Assembly: GCA_963843595.1 (NCBI GenBank) | Contig: CAWJLG010000006.1 | Coordinates: 186,001-250,000, forward strand | Reading direction: 5' to 3' | Source of the DNA: CAIWHR01 sp963843595 | GTDB lineage: Bacteria; Pseudomonadota; Gammaproteobacteria; Burkholderiales; Casimicrobiaceae | Length of the DNA stretch: 64,000 nucleotides | Part shown: in pieces, positions 16,717 through 27,176 of the stretch | Layout: each line of letters starts with the position of its first letter | Numbering within the stretch: position 1 is the first letter of the stretch | Notes under the pieces: generated by a model | Databases searched by the model: none | The model's input: the letters and a program-made list of their open reading frames with translations, nothing else | Told to the model about the DNA's origin: nothing | Program-made: the position numbers and the translations under genes

Positions 16717-17205
16717 ATGTCAATATGGTTGACGCATATGCGTGAGCCGGCGCGGCAGGCCGAGCTCAACGCGGCGATCGAGCTGATGCACTTCGGCTAC
16801 CGCGCGATGGTGGCCAAGCCCGATCGCGTGCTCGCGGCGCGCGGATTGTCCCGCGTTCACCACCGGATCCTCTACTTCGTGGCCCGGCTGCCGCGGCCGT
16901 CGGTGAACGAACTGCTGCGCACGCTGGCGGTTTCGAAGCAGGCGCTCAATGGCCCGCTGCGCGATCTGTACGCGCAGCAGCTCATCGCGTTCGAACGCGC
17001 CGCGGAGGACGCGCGCGTGAAACGGCTGGCGCTGACGCCCGCGGGAAGGCGGCTGGAAGGCAGGCTGTCCGCATTGCAGCGCCAGCAGTTCGAGGCGGTC
17101 TTTGCGGCCGCAGGTCCCACCGCGGAGGCGGGATGGCGCGCGGCGATGGCCCTGCTTGCGGCGCCCGAGCTCGCGCGCGCGGGTCGGGCGCTACCGCACG
17201 GCTGA
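16717..17205 (+). CDS. MarR-family transcriptional regulator
   Basis: A protein of up to 162 residues with the winged-helix MarR core: ARGLSRVHHRILYFVAR, then the recognition-helix region PSVNELLRTLAVSKQALNGPLRDL and the wing RVKRLALTPAGRRL. Ligand and targets are unknown; the divergent ilvE gene and the palindromes between them suggest local control. The start is uncertain. The ATG at 16717 lies only 1 nt after GGAGG; a TTG at 16729 or the ATG at 16738 (MREPARQ) would be better spaced or better conserved. Its 3' end overlaps the convergent glnE end by 15 nt. Confidence 0.88.
   Translation: MSIWLTHMREPARQAELNAAIELMHFGYRAMVAKPDRVLAARGLSRVHHRILYFVARLPRPSVNELLRTLAVSKQALNGPLRDLYAQQLIAFERAAEDARVKRLALTPAGRRLEGRLSALQRQQFEAVFAAAGPTAEAGWRAAMALLAAPELARAGRALPHG
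16719..16733. promoter_or_regulatory. Second inverted repeat at the marR start
   Basis: GTCAA (16719-16723) and TTGAC (16729-16733) flank a 5-bp spacer and overlap the first marR codons. The GTCAA half also occurs in the upstream palindrome region (16670-16674). It may be a secondary autoregulatory site. Confidence 0.35.
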
Positions 17206-19974
17206 GGGCCCGGCGCCGGCCCACGGCTCGCCGAAGACGCTCGTCCACAGGGCCTCGACTGCCGCGCGACGGCCGACCTGCGTTTCGAGGGGCAGGCGTG
17301 CGTGTGCGGCTCCCGTCAGCCGGATCTGATGCTGCAGCCGACGGTACTCGCGATAGGCGTCGGCGGCCGCCGCGGCAACGGGCGCCGGCACGAGGCCGAT
17401 CTCAGCCATGATCCGCAGCAACGCGATGTTGCCGGCGTTGCGCGTGAGCTGCGGATGGCGATGGGCATGGGCGAGCACGAGGTACTGCACGGCGAATTCG
17501 ATGTCGACCATCCCTCCGACATCGTGTTTGAGGTCGAACCGGCCCGTGGCGTTCGGATGGCCGGCGTGCATCCGCCGGCGCATCTCGATGACGTCGGCGC
17601 GCAGTGTCGTCTCGTCGCGTGGCCGGCGCAGTATCGCCTCGCGTTCGGCCTCGAATGCCGCGCCGATGGCCGTGTCGCCGGCGACGTACCGGGCGCGCGT
17701 CAGCGCCTGGTGTTCCCACGTCCAGGCCTTTTCCGCCTGGTATTTGCGGAGCCCCGCGAGCGAGGACACCATCAATCCGGCCGCACCATCCGGACGCAGC
17801 CGGATGTCAGTGTCGTAGAGCTGCCCGGCGGCGGTGGTGCTGGTGAGCCAGGTGATCATGCGCTGCGCGAGCCGCGCGTAGCGTTCGGGCGCGCCGTCGT
17901 CCGGGTCGTCGTACACGAAGACGAGGTCGAGGTCGGAGGCGTAGCCGAGCTCCTTGCCGCCGAGCTTGCCGTAGGCGATGACGGCGAATTTTGGCGCACG
18001 GGATTGCGGTGCCGATCCCGTCGCCTGCATCTGGCTCCAGATCTCGGCAAGCGTCGCATCGAGGATCGCGTCGGCGAGCGCGGACAGATGGTCCGCGAGA
18101 CGTTCGACCGTGAGCGTGCCGGCGAGATCCTGCGCAAGCAACCGGAAGGACTGCGCGTGCTGGAAATGGCGCAGCGCGTCCATCTGCCGCTCCGGGTCGC
18201 CCTTGTGATCGGCCATCAGTCGTGCGAGCTCGGCCCGCCACGCCGTCCAGTCGGGCTCGGCGAGGAGCACCCGGGCGTCGAGCAGTTCGTCGAGCAGCAG
18301 CGGGTGCCGCGTCAGGTAATCCGCAGCCCATTGCGAGCCGCCCATCAGCTGCGCAAGCCGCGGCAGCAGCGGCGGATGCTCGATCACGAGTGCGAGGTAC
18401 GCGCTGCGTCGGCTGATCGCCTCGAGAAGGCCGAACAGCCGACGAAACACCGTCTGCGGGTCGGCGCCGGGCACCGGTTCCGCGGCGGCGGTCGCGAGCA
18501 GCTGCGGAATCAACGTGTCGAAGCGTTGCCGCGACAGCGCCGGCAGCTGCAGATAGCGGACGCTCGTGCGGACGCGCGCAAACTCGGCGACCAGTCCATC
18601 GGGATCCTCGAAGCCGGCATCGGACAGGACGGACTTCGCCGTGTCACCGCTGACGTCGTCGCGCCAGATCGCGGCAAACCTGTCCGGCGCCGCAGCCGGT
18701 CGGCCCGCACCGCCGGACCCGTTCGCGGCGCCGGTGCCCTCGGCTTCGCCGAAGACGGCGCCGAACTGGGTCGAGACCGCGGTGCGGTGCCTCGCGAGCG
18801 TTGCAGCAAACGTCGATGCATCGGCGCAATCCATCGTCGCGGCCAGCAGCGCGCATTCCTCCGCGTCGACCGGCAATGTCTGTGTCTGCCGATCGTCGCG
18901 ATACTGGAGACGATGCTCGAGATTGCGCAGGTAGACATAGGCCCCGGACAGCGCCGCAATCGCCGCATCGGGCAGCAGCCGGCGCTCGCCGATCGCGGCG
19001 AGCGCCGGCCGCGTCCCGCGCGCGCGCAGTGCCGGTTCCCGGCCGCCGCGGACGATCTGCAGCGCCTGCACGATGAACTCGATCTCCCGGATCCCCCCGG
19101 GGCCGAGCTTGATGTTCGGCACGTAGTCACGCCGCTTTCCCTGCTCGCGGATCTGCGCATGGATGTCGCGCAGGCCGTCGTACGCATCGAAGTCGAGGTA
19201 CTTGCGGAAGACGAACGGGGCGATCAGTGCGTCGAGCTCGTCGTGACGGGTCCCGGTCAGTGCGCGCGCCTTGAGCCAGGCATAGCGTTCCCACGAACGC
19301 CCCTGCGTCACCAGGTACTGCTCGAGCGCGGAGTAGGGCAGCGTCAGCGGGCCGCTTTCGCCGTACGGCCGCAGCCGCATGTCCACGCGGAACACGTAGC
19401 CGTCCGGGGTCGCGTCGTTGAGCGCGCCGATGACGCGGCGACCGAGCCGGTCGAAGAATTCACGGTTGGCAAGCGGGCGCGCACCGTCGGTCTCGCCGTC
19501 CTCGGGATAGACGAACACGAGATCGACATCGGACGACACGTTGAGCTCGCCACCGCCGAGCTTGCCCATGCCGATCACGACGAGCTCCTGCCGGTCGTCG
19601 CGCTCGCCGCGGGGTTCCCCGTGCTGGGCGGCAAGAAGACCGTGGTGGAGTGACACCGCGGCAGCAAGCGAGATCTCCGCCAGCGCCGTCATCGCGGTGC
19701 ATACCTCGGCGAGCGCTGCGCGTCCCGCGAGATCGCGGACGAGCGTGTGCACGAAAACCCGACGTCGCAGCGTGCGCAGCGCCGTCGCCAATGCCTCGGG
19801 ATCCCCGGCGGCGACCGTGGCGTCGAGTTCGGATTGCGCCTCCGGCCACGGATACGGCGTGTCGAGCCGCTGCAGCAGAAGGTCCCGCTCGGAGGGGTGG
19901 GCGGCAAGCGCCGCGGCGGCGTAACGGCTGTAGCTCAACGCGCGATCGAGGTCGCGGGCGGGCGTGGACGGCAT
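17191..19974 (-). CDS. glnE: Bifunctional glutamine synthetase adenylyltransferase/deadenylase
   Basis: A 927-residue enzyme that adenylylates (inactivates) and deadenylylates (activates) glutamine synthetase in response to PII and glutamine; a PII gene lies at 4164-4502. Two nucleotidyltransferase domains are visible. The N-terminal one has GMGKLGGGELNVSSDVDLVF and the C-terminal one YGKLGGKELGYASDLDLVF, each followed by a family-specific helical region. Length matches the family. It is divergent from yhdP across 77 bp, a common betaproteobacterial arrangement. Confidence 0.96.
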   Translation of the reverse strand: MPSTPARDLDRALSYSRYAAAALAAHPSERDLLLQRLDTPYPWPEAQSELDATVAAGDPEALATALRTLRRRVFVHTLVRDLAGRAALAEVCTAMTALAEISLAAAVSLHHGLLAAQHGEPRGERDDRQELVVIGMGKLGGGELNVSSDVDLVFVYPEDGETDGARPLANREFFDRLGRRVIGALNDATPDGYVFRVDMRLRPYGESGPLTLPYSALEQYLVTQGRSWERYAWLKARALTGTRHDELDALIAPFVFRKYLDFDAYDGLRDIHAQIREQGKRRDYVPNIKLGPGGIREIEFIVQALQIVRGGREPALRARGTRPALAAIGERRLLPDAAIAALSGAYVYLRNLEHRLQYRDDRQTQTLPVDAEECALLAATMDCADASTFAATLARHRTAVSTQFGAVFGEAEGTGAANGSGGAGRPAAAPDRFAAIWRDDVSGDTAKSVLSDAGFEDPDGLVAEFARVRTSVRYLQLPALSRQRFDTLIPQLLATAAAEPVPGADPQTVFRRLFGLLEAISRRSAYLALVIEHPPLLPRLAQLMGGSQWAADYLTRHPLLLDELLDARVLLAEPDWTAWRAELARLMADHKGDPERQMDALRHFQHAQSFRLLAQDLAGTLTVERLADHLSALADAILDATLAEIWSQMQATGSAPQSRAPKFAVIAYGKLGGKELGYASDLDLVFVYDDPDDGAPERYARLAQRMITWLTSTTAAGQLYDTDIRLRPDGAAGLMVSSLAGLRKYQAEKAWTWEHQALTRARYVAGDTAIGAAFEAEREAILRRPRDETTLRADVIEMRRRMHAGHPNATGRFDLKHDVGGMVDIEFAVQYLVLAHAHRHPQLTRNAGNIALLRIMAEIGLVPAPVAAAAADAYREYRRLQHQIRLTGAAHARLPLETQVGRRAAVEALWTSVFGEPWAGAGPSAVR

Positions 19975-20051
19975 CGGCAGCGGGATTTCGGCGGCAGGAA
20001 TCGGGGTGGGGCCCGCGGGGCTTCCGTTACAATGGGCCGGACTTGCCTATT

Positions 20052-23000
20052 ATGCCTTCCGTGCGCGCTTCTCCTCGCGCTTCCCGCCCGCAGCCGCCTG
20101 CGCCGTGGCGCCTCGTCCGCTTTGCCGGCATCGGCCTGATGGCCGGTTTCGTGGCCTTTGCGCTGCTGCTGCTCGCGGTGCGTTTCGTCGTGTTCCCCCG
20201 CGTCGAGTCCTACCGCGGCACGCTGACCGAAACGCTTTCCGCACAGCTCGGCCAGCCGGTCGAGATCGCCGCGCTTTCGACGGGCTGGGACGGCTGGAAT
20301 CCGAAGATTGCCATCCACGGCTTTCGCGTGCGCGAGTCCGTCGCCGCGGGCTCCGGCGTCGTGCTCGACCTGCCGGAGGTCGACCTGGTCGTCGCCTGGA
20401 CGTCACTGCCGCTGTTCGACCTGCGCCTTAAGGAACTCGTTATCGAACGTCCGCGACTGACGATCCGCCGCGATCGCGCCGGTACGCTGCACCTCGCGGG
20501 CGTCGAGATCGATCCAGGGCAGGACGCCGAGGCGTCCGTGCTCACCGAGTGGCTCCTGCGCCAGCCGCACATCGTGGTGCACGATGCCCTCATTCTCTGG
20601 AACGACGACCTGCGCAACGCACCCCAGCTGGTCCTCGATCGCGTGCAGTTCCGGTTGGAAAACCGGTTCGGGCGTCACCGGTTCGGCATTCGTGGCACGC
20701 CCCCGCCGGAGCTCGCCGCGCCGATCGACGTGCGCGGCGACGTCACCGGAGCCTCGCTCAAGGAGTGGCAGAAGACCAGCGGCCGCCTGTACGTGCGACT
20801 CGACTACGCGGACATCGCCGCATGGAAGGAGTGGTTGCCGCTCCCGGTGCCGATCGCGAGCGGCGAGGGGGCATTGCGGCTGTGGTTTGATTTCGCCGCG
20901 GGACAGGCGACGGCCATGACCGCCGATCTGGCGCTCGCGGACGTCAAGGCCAGGCTCGGCGCACGGCTCCCGGAGCTCGCCCTCTCGCGTCTGTCCGGGC
21001 GAGCCGGATGGCGCGTCGATGCACCGGATCAGGAGTTCTTCGCGCGGGAGCTCTCGTTCACGGCGGCCAACGGGCAGGTGATGCCGGCGACCGACTTCTC
21101 GCTGACGCTCTCCGACGCTGTCGGCAGCGGTGAGCCGGGAGGCAAGCTCGAGTTCGGACGGATCGACCTCGAACCCCTGCGCGCGCTGGCCGCCCAGTTG
21201 CCGCTGCCCGATCGGTTGCGTGCCGATCTCGCCCGCTTCGCGCCGCGCGGTGCGCTCACTCGCGGCCGCGTGCAGTGGCGCGGGCCGCTGGAGCGGCCGG
21301 TCAGCTATTCGGTGGCAAGCGAGTTCCAGGATCTGGGATTGACCGCACAGGAGGCGCTCCCCGGCGTGCGCGGAATGAGCGGCAGCTTCAACGCGACCCA
21401 CAAGGGCGGCACGCTCAAGCTCGATGCGCGCAAGGCCGCTGTCGAGCTGCCCACGGTGTTTGCGGCGCCGATCCAGCTCGACAGCGTGCGCGCCGAAGCG
21501 ATCTGGGAACATGCCGAGGGACGGACCGCGGTGCGCATCGAGCGGCTCGAATTCGCCAATGCGGATGCGGCCGGAACGGCCTCGGGCACCTACCGGACCG
21601 TCGCCCAGGGTCCGGGCGAGATCGACCTCGACGCACGGCTCGACCGCGCGAATCCGCAGCAGGTCTGGCGATATCTGCCGCGGTGGGCGCACGAAGGTAC
21701 GCGTGAATGGTTGCGCAAGGGACTGGGCAAGGGCACGGTGAGCGACGCGAAGCTGCGGCTCGCGGGGGACCTTGCAGGATTTCCGTTCGCCGACGGCAAG
21801 GGCGGGCAGTTTCTCGTCACCGCGCGGTTGCGTGATCTCACGCTCGATTACGGCGCCCGCTGGCCTCCGTTCACGGGTCTCGATGCCGCGGTGCGTTTCG
21901 ACGGCGCGCGAATGACGATCGACGCGGCGCAAGGCCGGGTGTTCGGCTCGCAATTCGGCGCGGTGCGTGCCGAAATCCCGGATCTGCGCGCGGCGGTGCC
22001 GATGCTGCGCATCGACGGCGACGTCTCCGGGCCGATGGTGGATTTCGTTCGTTTCATCGACGCCAGTCCGCTCGGGGAATGGACCGGGCATTTCCTCGAG
22101 GGGGCGCAGACATCGGGGGCGGGTCGGCTTGCGCTGAAGCTCGAGTTGCCGCTTACCGGCGGCGGCGACACCAAGGTCGAGGGCGAACTGACGATGACCG
22201 ACGCCGCGGTGCAGCTGGCCGGCGTTCCGCCGCTGACGCAGGTCAACGGAAAGCTCGCGTTCACCGAGCATGGTATCGCCGCCCGCGATCTGGCCGTCAA
22301 CGTGTTCGGCGGTCCGGCCAGGATATCCATCGCACGCGCGGACGACCGGCTGCGGCTGAACGGCGCCGGAACGGCCAATCTGGCGGTTCTGCGCCGCGAC
22401 TATCCCGCGCCGTATTTCGATCGGGTGACGGGCAATGTCGACTGGACGCTCGTCGTCGATGCGAGCCCGGAGGCGACGTCGTGGGTCATCGAAAGTCCGC
22501 TCAAGGGTGCCACCGTCGATCTTCCGCCGCCGCTGGGCAAGTCCGCCGCCGACGCGGTGCCGCTGCGCCTCGAACGACGGTTCGATCCCCGGCAGTCGGG
22601 CGAGGACATGATCGTCGTCAGGTATGGGCAGAATGCGGGGCTCGCGCTGCACCGCCGGCTGGCGGCAACCGGAGCCACGCCGGACCGCATCCTGCTTTCG
22701 CTGGGGAAGGCGGTGGGTCGCCCCGACGCCTGGCGTGCCGACCGGCCTGGACTGTGGTTGCGCGCTGAAATGCCCGAGCTCGACGTCGACAGCTGGCTCG
22801 CGCTCCAGCGCCGGGAGGCCGGCGCGATCGGCCAACGCGACCGCTGCCCTCGATTTCCTCGGCGCGGATCTGGACGTGGGTTCGCTCGTGGCCTTCGGCC
22901 GCCGCTTCCATGACCTCAAGGTCAATGCGCGGTATGTGCAAGGCGACTGGCGGCTCGATCTGCGCGGGACCGAGATCGTGGGCAATGCAACGTGGTCGAA

Positions 23001-23997
23001 GCCGGACGCCAGTTCGCCGAACGGTCGCGTCGTCGCGCGCCTCGCGCAGCTCACGGCGGCAAGCGAAGGCGATCTCACGCTCGGCGACGCCCGCGCCGAT
23101 CCGCAGCCGGAGGCCGCTGCCGCAAACTCGTGGCCCGATGTCGACATCAGGGCCGACAGCTTCCATTCGAAGGGGCACGATCTGGGCAGTCTCGAACTCG
23201 TGGCGCGGCCGCGCGGCGCCGAATGGCAGATCGAGCGGTTGAAACTCGCCAACGATGCCGGTCAGCTCGAAAGCGGCGGCGCCTGGCGCATCGTCGGGCG
23301 GCAACAGCAGACCACGCTCGACGTCGCGCTCGACGTCGTGGAGACCGGGGCGTTCCTCGCGCGCTTCGGCCTGCCCGACGCCGTTCAGGGCGCGCCGACG
23401 AAGATCCGCGGACAGCTCGCCTGGGCGGGTCTGCCGAGCGAGTTCGACTACCCGACGCTCAGCGGGACATTCCGCGTCGAGTCCGGCGCCGGGCGGTTCA
23501 CCAAGCTCGATCCCGGCGCGGGCAAGCTGCTGGGCGTGCTGTCGCTGCAGGCGCTGCCACGCCGGATCACGCTGGATTTTCGCGACGTCTTCAGCGAGGG
23601 TTTCGCCTTCGACCAGGTGACCGGCAGCGTCCGGATCCGGAACGGCGTGATGATGACCGACGATCTGAAGCTGGTCGGCCCCGCGGCCAAGATCGAGATC
23701 GCCGGCGAAGCCGATCTGGCGAAGGAGACACAGCGCCTCTCGGTGAAGGTGCAGCCGGCGCTGTCGATGGGCGTGTCCGCGGGCGCGGCGCTGCTGTTCC
23801 TCGCCAACCCGATCGTCGGCGCCGTGGTCGGCGCCGGATCGCTGCTCGCGCAAAAGGTGTTGCAGGATCCCATCGAGCAGCTGTTTTCCTATCACTACAC
23901 GGTGACCGGCAGCTGGTCGGATCCCGTCGTGGTGCGAACCAATGCGGCGGCCACCGCTTCGGTCGACAACCCGACGGGCACGGGAACGCCGCGATGA
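20052..23997 (+). pseudogene. yhdP: YhdP-family AsmA-like envelope protein, interrupted by a frameshift
   Basis: Two overlapping frames together encode a protein of about 1,314 residues of the YhdP/TIGR02099 family, AsmA-like proteins implicated in phospholipid transport to the outer membrane. The first frame runs from the ATG at 20052 with an N-terminal membrane anchor (residues about 20-42, FAGIGLMAGFVAFALLLLAV) followed by long beta-rich repeats. The family sequence leaves that frame between about 22815 and 22833 and continues one base over (SANATAALDFLGADLD) to the stop at 23997. One extra base, or two missing, explains it. Both halves are otherwise well conserved, so a sequencing or assembly indel is at least as likely as true inactivation. 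The stop overlaps the nitrilase ATG. Confidence 0.85.
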
Positions 23998-24812
23998 CGA
24001 CCCCAGCGTTGCCGTTCCGGGTGGCGGCGGTGCAGATCGTCGCCGGCGACGATGTCGCGGCCAATCTGGCGCAGGCCGAGCCGCTGATCGCCGAGGCGGC
24101 TGCGCGCGGCGCGCGCTTGGTCGTGCTGCCCGAGTATTTCGGCATTCTCGGCGCGCATGCGACGGACAAGCTTGCCGTCCGGGAGGCCGACGGCGAGGGC
24201 CCGCAGCAGGCGTTCCTCGCGCGACTCGCCCGTGCTCACGGAGTCTGGCTCGTCGGCGGCACCGTGCCGGTGGCCACCGCCGATCCGGTCCGTGTGCGCA
24301 GCGCATGTCTCGTGTACGGGCCCGAGGGCCGCCGTGTGGCCCGCTACGACAAGATCCACCTGTTCGCGTTTCGCCAGGGCGACGAACACTACGACGAGGG
24401 GCGCACGATCGCTCCGGGCAACGTGCCCATGGCCATCGACCTGCCCTGTGGGCGTGTCGGGCTGTCCGTGTGCTACGACCTGCGATTTCCGGAGCTCTAC
24501 CGCGCGCTCGGTGAGCTCGCACTGATCCTCGTCCCTGCCGCATTCACGGCGACGACCGGCGCCGCGCACTGGCACCTGCTGCTGCGCGCGCGCGCCGTCG
24601 AGAACCAGTGCTATGTGCTGGCGGCGGCCCAGGGAGGCCTCCATCCGAACGGACGCCGGACATACGGCCATTCGTTGCTGGTCGACCCATGGGGCGAGGT
24701 CGTCGCCGAGCAGGCCGAGGGCCCCGGGATCGTCGTGGGCGACGTCGATCCGGCGCGCCTCGCCGAAGTGCGTGCGCGGTTGCCGGCGCTCGACCATCGC
24801 GTCCTGCGCTAG
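23994..24812 (+). CDS. Carbon-nitrogen hydrolase (nitrilase superfamily, Nit1-like)
   Basis: A 272-residue amidase-type hydrolase. The Glu-Lys-Cys catalytic set is visible as LPEYF, YDKIHLF and VCYDLRFPELYR, and HLLLRARAVENQCYVLAAAQ is the usual C-terminal block. Nit1/YbeM-type enzymes hydrolyse deaminated glutathione as a repair reaction; that specificity is inferred from family position. The ATGA overlap with yhdP and its position before the MaoC gene suggest one transcript. Confidence 0.9.
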   Translation: MTTPALPFRVAAVQIVAGDDVAANLAQAEPLIAEAAARGARLVVLPEYFGILGAHATDKLAVREADGEGPQQAFLARLARAHGVWLVGGTVPVATADPVRVRSACLVYGPEGRRVARYDKIHLFAFRQGDEHYDEGRTIAPGNVPMAIDLPCGRVGLSVCYDLRFPELYRALGELALILVPAAFTATTGAAHWHLLLRARAVENQCYVLAAAQGGLHPNGRRTYGHSLLVDPWGEVVAEQAEGPGIVVGDVDPARLAEVRARLPALDHRVLR

Positions 24813-24832
24813 CGCACGCATTGCCGGTCGCG

Positions 24833-25339
24833 ATGTCCGCTGCCCCCGCGCCCGATCTGCCGGTTCCCTTGGCGGAGCGCTGGTTCGAGGACTACACCCC
24901 GGGCACCGCGTGCGAATACGGTCCCGTCGCGTTCACCGCCGAAGAGATCGTCGAGTTCGCGCGCCGCTACGATCCGCAGACGATTCACGCCGACGCCGCC
25001 GGCGCGGCCGCGGGTCCGTTCGGCGGATTGATCGCCAGCGGCTGGCATACGGTCGGCGCCGTGATGCGCGTGCTGGTCGAGCGCTACCTCTCGCCCGTGG
25101 CTGCGCTGGTGTCGCCCGGTGTCGACGAGCTCCGGTGGCACGCGCCGGTCCGCCCCGGTGACGCGCTGCGCGTTCGCGTCACCATCGTCGAGGCACGGCG
25201 CTCGCAGTCGAAACCCGACCGTGGTCTCGTGCGTACCCGCGTCGAGGCGCTCAACCAGCGCGACGAGATCGTGCTTTCGTTCGTGGCGATGAATCTGCTG
25301 CGCTGTCGCGACGCCGTGGCGCGGCGCGCGGATCGGTAG
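24833..25339 (+). CDS. MaoC-like dehydratase (hot-dog fold)
   Basis: A 168-residue single hot-dog protein of the MaoC / R-specific enoyl-CoA hydratase group. The hydratase-type block FARRYDPQTIHADAA supplies the Asp/His pair, followed by FGGLIASGWHTVGAVMRVLVE. The substrate is not predictable beyond an acyl thioester. The ATG at 24833 begins just before the conserved start and 20 nt after the nitrilase stop. Confidence 0.87.
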   Translation: MSAAPAPDLPVPLAERWFEDYTPGTACEYGPVAFTAEEIVEFARRYDPQTIHADAAGAAAGPFGGLIASGWHTVGAVMRVLVERYLSPVAALVSPGVDELRWHAPVRPGDALRVRVTIVEARRSQSKPDRGLVRTRVEALNQRDEIVLSFVAMNLLRCRDAVARRADR

Positions 25340-25362
25340 CGGGATTCCCGGCGTTCGTCGCG

Positions 25363-26025
25363 TCAGCGGCCGCGCAGCAGGATCAGCACGGCGCCGCCGC
25401 CCCCGGAATGCGGGGGGGCCTCGGAATACGCGAGGACGTCGTCCCAGTGCGACAGCCACTGGCGGACCTTGCCCTTCAGCACCGGCTCCTTGTTCGGGGA
25501 GGTCAGGCCCTTGCCGTGGATGACGCGGACGCAGCGGTAGCCGCGCTGGCGCGCCTCGTCGAGAAAGTCCGCGAGCGCGTCGTGCGCCTGGTCGGTCGTG
25601 TGGCCGTGCAGGTCGAGCTCACCCTGCACCGACCAATGGCCGCGCCTGAGCTTGGCAAGGATGTCGCTGCCCATGCCGTGCCGGACGTACGTCTGGGCGG
25701 CCTCGTGCTCCTGGCCGATCTCCCATGCCAGCAGCGCGGGCTCGGCACCGTATTTGGATGCGTCGAGCGCGTCGCGGTCGTCGGCAATCCGCTGATGCGC
25801 GATCGGTGCCGGGCGGGGCGGGACGAGCCGTGCACGCTTCGATGGCGGCAGCCGCTTGACGTCGGCGAACGCGTGCGCGAGGTCGACGTCACCGTCGGCA
25901 TGCTTGCCGCTCGCCAACCCGCGTTTCGGGGATGGCGCCGGGTGTGCGCGCGCCGCCGTGGCAGGCGCGACCGCTGTCGCGCGCGCCTTGGTGACGAGTG
26001 CCTTGAGGTCTGTCAGTTTCGCCAT
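25363..26025 (-). CDS. Smr-domain protein (possible DNA or RNA endonuclease)
   Basis: A 220-residue protein with a charged, disordered N-terminal half and a C-terminal Smr domain (about residues 135-220). The two Smr signatures LDLHGHT and VIHGKGL are present. Stand-alone Smr proteins such as YdaL/SmrA nick nucleic acids. The ATG at 26025 (MAKLTDLKAL) is chosen over an upstream start that would lie inside trxB. It follows trxB on the same strand with a 46-nt gap. Confidence 0.88.
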   Translation of the reverse strand: MAKLTDLKALVTKARATAVAPATAARAHPAPSPKRGLASGKHADGDVDLAHAFADVKRLPPSKRARLVPPRPAPIAHQRIADDRDALDASKYGAEPALLAWEIGQEHEAAQTYVRHGMGSDILAKLRRGHWSVQGELDLHGHTTDQAHDALADFLDEARQRGYRCVRVIHGKGLTSPNKEPVLKGKVRQWLSHWDDVLAYSEAPPHSGGGGAVLILLRGR

Positions 26026-26071
26026 GGCCGCGGTGGTGCCGTTCCGCCGATGCAGGTGGAATGTGCCGCGG

Positions 26072-27025
26072 TCAGCCGTGACCTTCGAGATACGCCTCGG
26101 CATCCAGCGCCGACATGCAGCCGGTACCCGCCGACGTGACCGCCTGCCGGTACACGTGGTCGGCGACGTCGCCCGCGGCAAACACCCCGGCCACGCTGGT
26201 CGCCGTGGCGTTGCCTTCGGACCCGCCCTTCACCTTGATGTAGCCACCCGCCATGTCGAGCTGGCCTTCGAAGATGCCGGTATTGGGCGTGTGGCCGATG
26301 GCGACGAACACGCCTTGCGCCTTGAGCTCCTGAAGGGCCCCCGAGTCCTTCTCCTTCACGCGCACACCGGTGACGCCGCTCTTGTCGCCGAGCACTTCGT
26401 CGAGCGTGTGGTTCCACAGCACGCGCATGTTGCCGCCATCCTTCGTCTTGGCGACCAGCTTGTCGATCAGGATCGCCTCGGCACGGAAGCGGTCCCGACG
26501 ATGAATGACCGTCACCGACCGGGCGATGTTCGACAGGTACAGCGCCTCCTCGACGGCGGTATTGCCCCCGCCGATGACCACGACGTCCTGACCCTTGTAG
26601 AAGAAACCGTCGCAGGTCGCGCATGCCGAGACGCCCTTGCCCATGAACGCTTCTTCGGAGGGCAGGCCGAGGTAGCGGGCCGATGCGCCGGTGGCGATGA
26701 TCAATGCATCGCAGGTGTACTCGCCGCTGTCGCCGACGAGGCGCAGCGGTCTTTCGCCGAGATGTGCCGTGTGGATGTGGTCGAACACCATCTCGGTCTC
26801 GAAGCGTGCCGCGTGCGCCTCGAAGCGCGCCATCAGATCCGGACCCTGAACGCCCTGCGCGTCGGCCGGCCAGTTGTCGACGTCGGTCGTCGTCATCAAC
26901 TGGCCACCCTGGGCCAGCCCGGTGATGAGCACGGGCTTGAGGTTGGCACGTGCGGCGTATACTGCGGCGGTGTATCCGGCGGGGCCGGATCCGAGGATCA
27001 GCAGGCGGGCGTGTTTGGTGGACAT
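26072..27025 (-). CDS. trxB: Thioredoxin-disulfide reductase
   Basis: A 317-residue FAD and NADPH enzyme that keeps thioredoxin reduced in the cytoplasm. The FAD-binding GSGPAGYTAA is at the N-terminus, the redox-active pair Cys135-Ala-Thr-Cys138, the NADPH-binding GGGNTAVEEAL, and the C-terminal FAD motif GVFAAGDVAD. It is divergent from ftsK, as in many betaproteobacteria. Confidence 0.97.
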   Translation of the reverse strand: MSTKHARLLILGSGPAGYTAAVYAARANLKPVLITGLAQGGQLMTTTDVDNWPADAQGVQGPDLMARFEAHAARFETEMVFDHIHTAHLGERPLRLVGDSGEYTCDALIIATGASARYLGLPSEEAFMGKGVSACATCDGFFYKGQDVVVIGGGNTAVEEALYLSNIARSVTVIHRRDRFRAEAILIDKLVAKTKDGGNMRVLWNHTLDEVLGDKSGVTGVRVKEKDSGALQELKAQGVFVAIGHTPNTGIFEGQLDMAGGYIKVKGGSEGNATATSVAGVFAAGDVADHVYRQAVTSAGTGCMSALDAEAYLEGHG

Positions 27026-27141
27026 GCGGTTCTCGCGGCGGAAAGTGGCGGCAGTTTAACCGATGTGGGGTCGGGCCCCGGCCGCGCAATCGGTCCGCTC
27101 ATGGTGCGCCTGCTGCGGTATTTCCGGCGCCCGTTTTCCGG

Positions 27142-27147
27142 TATAAT
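27142..27147 (+). promoter_or_regulatory. -10 element (TATAAT) upstream of ftsK
   Basis: A perfect consensus TATAAT lies 29 nt before the ftsK ATG in the trxB-ftsK divergent gap. The matching -35 position is poor, so the promoter assignment is provisional. Confidence 0.45.
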
Positions 27148-27176
27148 GCGCCGCGTGAAGTCCGAGCGGCAAACCA

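Noticed and set aside
22815..22833. Programmed frameshift in yhdP
   Set aside because: No slippery run is present, and the family is not known to use recoding. An indel is the simpler explanation.
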